DNA of 64,000 bases from Streptomyces asoensis. Its GTDB lineage: Bacteria; Actinomycetota; Actinomycetes; Streptomycetales; Streptomycetaceae. Shown here piece by piece: positions 58,773 to 64,000 of this stretch. A program made the translations under genes and the position numbers. The DNA lies in NCBI RefSeq assembly GCF_016860545.1, contig NZ_BNEB01000003.1, positions 682,001-746,000 on the forward strand, read 5' to 3'. The notes under the pieces are model-generated. The model was not told the DNA's origin and did no database searches. It saw only the letters and a program-made list of their open reading frames with translations. The first letter of the stretch is position 1. Every line of letters begins with the position of its first letter.

Positions 58773-58851
58773 CGGCAGCCCTGGGGGCGCTGCGGCCGGC
58801 CCTGCTCGCGGGGCGGCGCGCCTGTCTCGGCACCCCCACGGGCCGCCGGGT

Positions 58852-59034
58852 TCAGATGTGGTGGGGCGGCTTCTCGTCGAGGAAGCGCTTCAGGTCGGCA
58901 GCACCGCCGCTCTCGGCGGCCGGCCGCTCGCCCCACCCGCGGTCGGTGTCGTCCGAGGACTGCCGGTCCAGCGGGTCGTCGAAGATCAGCGCGGCCTTCG
59001 GGTCGCGCGGCTCGGGGGCGGAGGGGGTACTCAT
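58852..59034 (-). CDS. Small conserved hypothetical protein
   Basis: 60 residues beginning MSTPSAPEPRDPKAALIFDD. It is acidic and Pro/Ser-rich, with a positive Lys-Arg segment before the PPHHI C-terminus and no hydrophobic helix. ATG at 59034 has TGGAGGG directly upstream, a strong ribosome binding site. I do not recognise the family. It is convergent with mscL and divergent from ltrA. Confidence 0.6.
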   Translation of the reverse strand: MSTPSAPEPRDPKAALIFDDPLDRQSSDDTDRGWGERPAAESGGAADLKRFLDEKPPHHI

Positions 59035-59114
59035 CCCTCCAGGGTACGGCGCGGGCACCGGCCCGGGTCAGGGCCGACCCCTCTGCCGCGCATCCCGCGC
59101 GCGGCCTGCGGATT

Positions 59115-59134
59115 CGGCGGAAGATTTTCCGCCG
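59115..59134. promoter_or_regulatory. Perfect inverted repeat upstream of ltrA
   Basis: CGGCGGAA-GATT-TTCCGCCG, 8-bp arms and a 4-nt centre, 22 nt before the ltrA start. It may be an operator or a 5' hairpin that shields the start. Confidence 0.45.
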
Positions 59135-59156
59135 GTTGTCTGCTCTGCTGGTACCC

Positions 59157-60425
59157 ATGACGTCCAGTACGCCCCCGCCTGCCGCCCCTTCCCCCTCCGG
59201 ACCTCCCGCCCCGCCGCTACCCGGCCGCATGAAACCCCTGCGGAGGCTGACCGCGCGCGGACGCGAGGAGACGCACCGGGTCGCCACGCCGCTGGAGCTC
59301 TTCTTCGACCTGTGCTTCGTCGTGGCCATCGCCCAGGCGGGCGTCCAACTGGTGCACGCCGTGGCCGAGTCCCATGCGGGCGAGGGAATCCTCAACTACG
59401 CGATGCTCTTCTTCGCCATCTGGTGGGCGTGGATGAACTTCACCTGGTTCGCGTCGGCGTACGACAACGACGACGTGCTGTACCGGATCGTCACGCTGGT
59501 GCAGATCGCCGGGGTCCTGGTCCTCGCGGCGGGCGTGTCCCAGGCGTTCGAGGACCACGAGTTCGTGGCCGTCTGGTTGGGCTACGCGATCATGAGGTGC
59601 GCGCTGAGCTCGCAGTGGCTGCGCGTCGCGTGGTCCACCGAGGGGCCGGAGCGGACGATGGCGCTGCGGTACGCCGGGGGCGTCCTGCTCTGCCAGGTCG
59701 GCTGGCTGGGGCTGCTGATCCTTCCCGAGGGCGGCCGGGCGTGGCTGTTCCTGGTGATGGCGCTGCTCGAGATGTGCGTGCCGGTCTACGCCGAGAAGGA
59801 CCATCCGACGTCCTGGCATCCCCACCACATCGCGGAGCGCTACGGCCTGTTCACGATCATCGTGCTGGGCGAGACGATCGCGGCGGCCACGGTCGCCGTG
59901 AAGTCCGGCATCCAGGAGAACGACGCACTGGGCGAGCTGCTGCCGATCGCGGTGGGCGGGCTGCTGATCGTCTTCGCCGCCTGGTGGATCTACTTCGTGG
60001 TGCCCATCCATGGGCATCTGCGGTCCAACAGGCAGTCCTTTCTGTGGGGTTACGGGCACTACTTCGTCTTCGCCTCGGCCGCGGCGATCGGCGCGGGTCT
60101 CGAGGTAGCGGTCGAGCAGGCGGTCGGCGAGGCCCATCTCTCCACACTCGCCGCGTCGGCCGCCGTCACGCTGCCGACGGCACTGTTCCTCCTGACGGTC
60201 TGGGCGCTGCACGCACGGCACTTCAAGGTGGGCCTGGCCCAGCAGTCGGTGCTGCCCGTCACGGCGCTGCTGGTGATCTGCTGCACCTTCCTGGGCGACC
60301 TGGCGGTCCTCGCGGCGGGTCTGGTGTCGGCCCTGGCGGTGGCGACCGGCACGACGCTGACGGCGCGCCTGGCCGCGCGCGAGGCACGGGAGAGCGCCGC
60401 ACGGGTCTCGGACGCGGTGGTGTGA
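59157..60425 (+). CDS. ltrA: Low temperature requirement protein A (LtrA)
   Basis: 422 residues, multi-pass membrane protein. The family signature VATPLELFFDLCFVVAIAQ is followed by WWAWMNFTWFASAYDNDD. ERYGLFTIIVLGETI is the second conserved block. About 11 helices fill residues 55-410. Named for a Listeria gene needed for growth in the cold; the transported substrate is unknown. The ATG at 59157 gives a Pro/Ser-rich short leader; an upstream in-frame ATG (59136) is less likely. Confidence 0.88.
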   Translation: MTSSTPPPAAPSPSGPPAPPLPGRMKPLRRLTARGREETHRVATPLELFFDLCFVVAIAQAGVQLVHAVAESHAGEGILNYAMLFFAIWWAWMNFTWFASAYDNDDVLYRIVTLVQIAGVLVLAAGVSQAFEDHEFVAVWLGYAIMRCALSSQWLRVAWSTEGPERTMALRYAGGVLLCQVGWLGLLILPEGGRAWLFLVMALLEMCVPVYAEKDHPTSWHPHHIAERYGLFTIIVLGETIAAATVAVKSGIQENDALGELLPIAVGGLLIVFAAWWIYFVVPIHGHLRSNRQSFLWGYGHYFVFASAAAIGAGLEVAVEQAVGEAHLSTLAASAAVTLPTALFLLTVWALHARHFKVGLAQQSVLPVTALLVICCTFLGDLAVLAAGLVSALAVATGTTLTARLAAREARESAARVSDAVV

Positions 60426-60475
60426 CGTGCCGTGACACCACCGCGCGGGCTCCCGGGCGGGCGAGACTGGCTCCC

Positions 60476-61504
60476 ATGACAGTTGACGCTCTGACGGACG
60501 TCGCCGGCATCCGCGTGGGACACGCCACGCTGACAGGCGACGGTCGGCTCACCGGTACGACGGTCGTCCTCGCGCCCGAGGGTGGCGCCGTCGCCGCTGT
60601 GGACGTGCGCGGCGGCGGCCCCGGCACCAAGGAGACCGACGCCCTCGATCCACGCAACGTGGTGCAGCGGGTCGAGGCGATCGTGCTGACCGGGGGCAGC
60701 GCCTACGGGCTCGACGCGGCTTCCGGGGTGATGGAGTGGCTGGAGGAGCAGGGCCGTGGGGTCCGCGTGGGGCCGCAGCCGGCCCATGTCGTGCCCGTGG
60801 TGCCCGCGGCGTGCGTCTTCGACCTGGGGCGGGGTGGTGACTTCCGGGCCCGTCCGGGCGCGGCGACCGGCCGGGCGGCCGTGGAGGCGGCCGCGGCGAA
60901 CGCTCCGGGGGCCCGGGTCCCGGAGGGCTGCGTGGGCGCCGGGACGGGTGCCGCCGTCGGCCCGATGAAGGGCGGGGTCGGCAGTGCGAGCGTGCTCCTC
61001 GACTCGGGGATCACGGTGGCGGCGCTGGTGGTGGCCAACGCGGCCGGCTCGGTGACGGACCCGGAGACGGGCGTGCTGTACGGGGAGTTGTTCCAGGGGC
61101 GAGCGGAGTATCCGCACGCGAGCGTGCACGAAGCCGCGCGGCGTCGTCTCGCCGAGACTGCGGCGCACCACGCGCCTCCCCCGCTCAACACGACGCTCGC
61201 GGTGGTCGCCACCGACGCCGACCTGTCCAAGGCGCAGGCGCAGAAGCTGGCGGGCACGGCGCACGACGGCATCGCGCGGGCCGTGCGTCCGGTGCACCTG
61301 CTCAACGACGGCGACACCGTGTTCGCGATGGCCACGGGTGCCCGCCGCCTCGACCCCGGTCACCCGCTCGCCCTGAACGACATCCTCGCGGCGGGCGCCG
61401 ACATGGTGACCCGGGCGATCGTGCGGGCCGTGCGCGCCGCCGAGTCGGTGGACGGGCCGGGAGGGGTGTGGCCGTCGTACGAGGAGCTGTACGGCCGCCG
61501 GTGA
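60476..61504 (+). CDS. P1-family aminopeptidase (DmpA/ThnT-like Ntn hydrolase)
   Basis: 342 residues. DVAGIRVGHATLTGDGRLTGTTVVLAPEG opens the family, with GGGPGTKETDAL and LTGGSAYGLDAASGVMEWL. The predicted self-cleavage and nucleophile site is N238-T239-T240 (PPLNTTLAVVATD), as in the Asn-Thr cleavage of ThnT. Substrates range from L- or D-amino-acid peptides and beta-peptides to pantetheine-like amides; none is identified here. ATG at 60476. There is no signal peptide. The gene is 50 nt after ltrA. Confidence 0.9.
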   Translation: MTVDALTDVAGIRVGHATLTGDGRLTGTTVVLAPEGGAVAAVDVRGGGPGTKETDALDPRNVVQRVEAIVLTGGSAYGLDAASGVMEWLEEQGRGVRVGPQPAHVVPVVPAACVFDLGRGGDFRARPGAATGRAAVEAAAANAPGARVPEGCVGAGTGAAVGPMKGGVGSASVLLDSGITVAALVVANAAGSVTDPETGVLYGELFQGRAEYPHASVHEAARRRLAETAAHHAPPPLNTTLAVVATDADLSKAQAQKLAGTAHDGIARAVRPVHLLNDGDTVFAMATGARRLDPGHPLALNDILAAGADMVTRAIVRAVRAAESVDGPGGVWPSYEELYGRR

Positions 61505-61506
61505 CC

Positions 61507-61522
61507 TCCTCCCCCGGGAGGA
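61507..61522 (+). terminator. Weak hairpin after the P1 peptidase gene
   Basis: TCCTCCC-CC-GGGAGGA, a 7-bp stem, directly after the stop. Low weight because such short G/C repeats are common here. Confidence 0.3.
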
Positions 61523-61721
61523 CTCCGGTGCCGCCGGCAGGGCCGACGCCCGGCGCACCACCCGGGAAGGTCGCGGGTGGGTACCGGGCCGCGGGTGATT
61601 GTCCTGGTTCTGTCACGTGATGGCGTCAAGGGCGGACGGCGGGAACCCCACCGGCCGCCGGACCGCTCCTTCCCCACGTACCGAAGCGGATCACTCACCT
61701 CACACGAACCTGGAGCAGCCC

Positions 61722-62945
61722 GTGACTACGGCGGACAAGACAGTGCGGCGCGCAATGGGAGCCGCGGCCGCCCTGGTGGTCGGCGCCCTGACCCTGACCG
61801 CCTGCGGGGGCAGCGCCAACGCGAAGGACGACCACGACGCCAAGGGCGGTGGCGGCGACGTCAAGACGTCCACCGCGAAGATCGCCATCTCGGCGAAGGA
61901 CGGCTCGACGGGCGCGTCGATCAACGCGACGGGCGTGAAGGTGAGCGGCGGCCGCATCACCGAGGTGAAGATGACCGTGGCCGGGTCCGGTCAGGCCGTC
62001 GAGGGCAGCGTGTCGGCGGACGGCAGCACCTGGAAGCCCAAGGAGCAGCTGGAGCGGGGGACGAAGTACCAGATATCGGCGACCGCGAAGGACGCGAACG
62101 GCAAGACGGCCGCCGCCAACTCCATCTTCACCACGGTCACCTCGTCCAACAGCTTCATCGGGACCTACACGCCGGACGACGGCACGACGGTCGGCGTCGG
62201 GATGCCGGTGTCGTTCACCTTCGACAAGGCCATCAGCGACACGAAGACCGTGCAGTCGCACATCACGGTCACCTCCAGCAGCGGCCAGCAGGTGGTCGGG
62301 CACTGGTTCGGCGCGCAGCGGCTCGACTTCAGGCCCGAGGAGTACTGGAAGGCCGGCTCCAAGGTCACGATGAAGATCGACCTGGACGGCGTCGAGGGCG
62401 CGAACGGCGTCTACGGGGTGCAGAAGAAGACGGTCACCTTCACCATCGGGCGGTCGCAGGTGTCCACGGTCGACGTCGCCACGCAGACCATGACGGTCGT
62501 GCGGGACGGGCAGACCCTGAAGACGGTCCCGATCTCGTCGGGCAGCCCGGAGCACACCACGTACAACGGCCAGATGGTGATCTCCGAGAAGTTCACGCAG
62601 ACCCGCATGAACAGCCGGACGGTCAACCTGGGCGGCGAGTACGACATCCCCGACGTGCCGCACGCGATGCGCCTGACGACGTCCGGCACCTTCCTCCACG
62701 GGAACTACTGGTACAACCGCGGCAATCCGCCCTTCGGCCGCACCGGCACCAGCCACGGCTGTGTGGGACTCGCGGACGAGCAGGGCGCGCGGAGCGACAC
62801 GTCCGCCAAGTGGTTCTACGACAACTCGCTGATCGGCGACGTGGTGACCGTCAAGAACTCCCCCGACAAGACGGTCGCTCCGGACAACGGCCTCAACGGA
62901 TGGAACATGTCCTGGGCCGAGTGGACCGCCGGCGGCTCCGCCTGA
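61722..62945 (+). CDS. L,D-transpeptidase lipoprotein
   Basis: 407 residues. A lipobox LTLTAC (Cys near 27) predicts lipid anchoring. Ig-like domains (about 45-250) precede the YkuD catalytic domain. The catalytic motif is S344-H345-G346-C347 in RTGTSHGCVGL, with an upstream FLHGNYW supplying another His. It makes 3-3 cross-links in peptidoglycan and is insensitive to most penicillins but sensitive to carbapenems. GTG at 61722 has GGAG 9 nt upstream. It complements the D,D-transpeptidases at 14.8-18.2 kb. Confidence 0.92.
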   Translation: MTTADKTVRRAMGAAAALVVGALTLTACGGSANAKDDHDAKGGGGDVKTSTAKIAISAKDGSTGASINATGVKVSGGRITEVKMTVAGSGQAVEGSVSADGSTWKPKEQLERGTKYQISATAKDANGKTAAANSIFTTVTSSNSFIGTYTPDDGTTVGVGMPVSFTFDKAISDTKTVQSHITVTSSSGQQVVGHWFGAQRLDFRPEEYWKAGSKVTMKIDLDGVEGANGVYGVQKKTVTFTIGRSQVSTVDVATQTMTVVRDGQTLKTVPISSGSPEHTTYNGQMVISEKFTQTRMNSRTVNLGGEYDIPDVPHAMRLTTSGTFLHGNYWYNRGNPPFGRTGTSHGCVGLADEQGARSDTSAKWFYDNSLIGDVVTVKNSPDKTVAPDNGLNGWNMSWAEWTAGGSA

Positions 62946-62988
62946 TCGCCGGGGACACCCTCTGACCGGCGTTTTCTGACGCAGCGTC

Positions 62989-63017
62989 GGGCCGCGCGGG
63001 AATTTTTCGCGCGGCCC
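62989..63017 (+). terminator. Terminator of the L,D-transpeptidase gene
   Basis: GGGCCGCGCG and CGCGCGGCCC form a 10-bp stem around GGAATTTTT; CCTCGTTTTC follows. It lies 44 nt after the stop. Confidence 0.7.
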
Positions 63018-63122
63018 CCTCGTTTTCACGGCGTAGGTTTTCTCGGTTCCCGGACATGATGTCCGACCGAGGGGCTACGGTATGCACCCACAAGGTGACA
63101 TGCAGCAACGCCGGGAGAAACC

Positions 63123-63881
63123 TTGAGCGTTCCGTACGAGACAACAGCGTACGAACCAGCCGAGTCGCCCGAGTCTCCGGAGGAGCACCTCGCGCGGCTG
63201 CTCGGCCGCGCCCTCAATTCGTTCGAGCTGCCCGACGAGGCCCTGCGGCGGCTCGACTGCGCGCTCGCCCATGACAGTTCCCTGCACTCCGCGCACCACA
63301 GCGCGGGGCTGCACCGGGAGACGTACCGGCACACCTGGCTGCTGGCCGACGGCTGCGCGCTCACACTGTGGGAGCTCGTGCACAACACCGCGCCGGGCAG
63401 CGAGCCGCAGCACGAGGTGTACGTCGACGAGGAGGAGCTGCGCGCCGCCACGGCCCGGCTGCCGCTGCCGTCCGACGCGCCCGACTTCGAACTGCCGGTC
63501 CTGGTGCAGCTCTCGCCGGTGCCCGGCCCCCGGCACGTGTACGTGCCGGACGACTCGGCGGATCACGCGCGCAGACTGCTGCGCCGAGCGGAGAACCCCG
63601 ACCGGCCCGACGCGGACATGTCCGCGCTGCTGAAGTCGGCGTTCGCGCACCAGATCACGCAGGCTTTCGGCCGGCCGTGCCGCGCGGGCCGGATCGGCCT
63701 CGGCTACTCGCTGTACGAGCACGCGTTCCTGCTGAGTGACGGCCGGGAGCTCTCCCTGTGGGAGGTCGAGCACACGGCGACACCCGACGGACGTCACATG
63801 TGCGAGGTGTACGCCTCCGAGGCGGCGGCCCGGGACGCGATGGAGCGCCGGGCGGAACAGGTCTCCCGAGCCGTTCAGTGA
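63123..63881 (+). CDS. DUF6227-like protein with internal duplication
   Basis: 252 residues. Two related segments occur at about 65-105 (YRHTWLLADGCALTLWELVH) and 195-235 (YEHAFLLSDGRELSLWEVEH), each ending EVYV/EVYA. Both keep a W-E core and a preceding L-x-D-G. No signal peptide or helix is present. The function is unknown; it is a conserved Streptomyces protein. The TTG at 63123 is chosen because GGGAG lies 7 nt upstream and no ATG or GTG occurs before the conserved part. Confidence 0.75.
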   Translation: MSVPYETTAYEPAESPESPEEHLARLLGRALNSFELPDEALRRLDCALAHDSSLHSAHHSAGLHRETYRHTWLLADGCALTLWELVHNTAPGSEPQHEVYVDEEELRAATARLPLPSDAPDFELPVLVQLSPVPGPRHVYVPDDSADHARRLLRRAENPDRPDADMSALLKSAFAHQITQAFGRPCRAGRIGLGYSLYEHAFLLSDGRELSLWEVEHTATPDGRHMCEVYASEAAARDAMERRAEQVSRAVQ

Positions 63882-63925
63882 CCGTCGCCGTCGCCGAGCA
63901 GTCGTCCAGCCGCTGCCGAGCTGCC

Positions 63926-64000
63926 TCAGCTGCCGCCGCCGAGCTGCCGTACGAGGCCCGCGAAGGCGTCCTCCTCCGCCGGGGTCAGCTCGACGACCTC
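63926..64000 (-). CDS. C-terminal end of a minus-strand gene (partial)
   Basis: The last 24 codons end in TGA at 63926-63928 and read …VVELTPAEEDAFAGLVRQL-GGGS. The gene enters from the right edge. The reading frame is open and codon bias is typical. Too short to identify. Confidence 0.45.
   Translation of the reverse strand, partial: EVVELTPAEEDAFAGLVRQLGGGS

Noticed and set aside
1..64000. CRISPR array, prophage, toxin-antitoxin or secondary-metabolite cluster
   Set aside because: No regularly spaced repeats, phage structural genes, short toxin/antitoxin pairs, or PKS/NRPS/terpene genes occur; the window is core chromosome.

Overview
The window is about 72% G+C, strongly codon-biased and densely packed with core chromosomal genes. 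It encodes the sporulation/division protein SsgE, a SepX-type division protein, an RpfB-type muralytic enzyme, a tricorn protease, a protein O-mannosyltransferase and many GTG, TTG or CTG starts. This is a Streptomyces chromosome (core region); the gene order around ssgE resembles the S. coelicolor SCO314x-SCO319x region as I remember it. I see no prophage, insertion sequence, CRISPR array or secondary-metabolite cluster. No gene-free stretch exceeds 300 bases; the longest gaps (about 260-280 bases) are 330-590, 52629-52905, 54403-54679 and 57276-57533.

Layout. 1-4.5 kb: the end of an atypical response regulator and two paralogous membrane-anchored beta-propeller proteins. 4.7-12.8 kb (minus): ABC-F ATPase, ispE, rsmA, rpfB, tatD, a zinc-ribbon protein and rsmI. 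12.9-18.7 kb: an envelope module with O-mannosyltransferase, two tandem penicillin-binding proteins and convergent ssgE. 18.9-24.2 kb: an ECF nickel/cobalt importer whose last gene overlaps an OhrR-type peroxide regulator, then ohr, a serine hydrolase and a DUF1876 gene. 24.3-32.2 kb: an EamA transporter, a TetR-MMPL operon divergent from a tricorn protease, and a small repeat protein. 32.3-36.4 kb: an overlapping SDR/hydrolase/Baeyer-Villiger-type monooxygenase operon divergent from a MerR regulator. 36.5-43.4 kb: exonuclease III, a GNAT protein, and a NarL-type two-component system divergent from a FtsX-type ABC transporter. 43.4-49.0 kb: tRNA-Ala(CGC), sepX, rimJ, mog, moaC, a MoeA/Glp-like gene and galU. 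49.1-58.8 kb: 5-formyl-THF cyclo-ligase, a penicillin-acylase-family enzyme, a K+/H+ antiporter, MFS, fmdB, MTA phosphorylase, a SAF-domain protein and mscL. 58.9-64 kb: a small hypothetical gene, ltrA, a P1-family peptidase, an L,D-transpeptidase lipoprotein, a DUF6227-like protein and the end of a further minus-strand gene.

Most of these genes act at the envelope: cell-wall synthesis and hydrolysis (PBPs, L,D-transpeptidase, RpfB), protein mannosylation, septation (SepX with its Glp-like partner, SsgE), transport and turgor (MscL, K+/H+ antiporter). The most interesting signals are regulatory or architectural. A CIRCE (HrcA) operator lies ahead of fmdB. A Nur-like palindrome overlaps a leaderless promoter of the nickel/cobalt importer, whose operon ends in an organic-peroxide sensor. 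The receiver domain at the left edge lacks the phospho-acceptor Asp. The actinobacterial sepX/glp division locus is intact, and a 54-bp perfect palindrome lies between two convergent genes.
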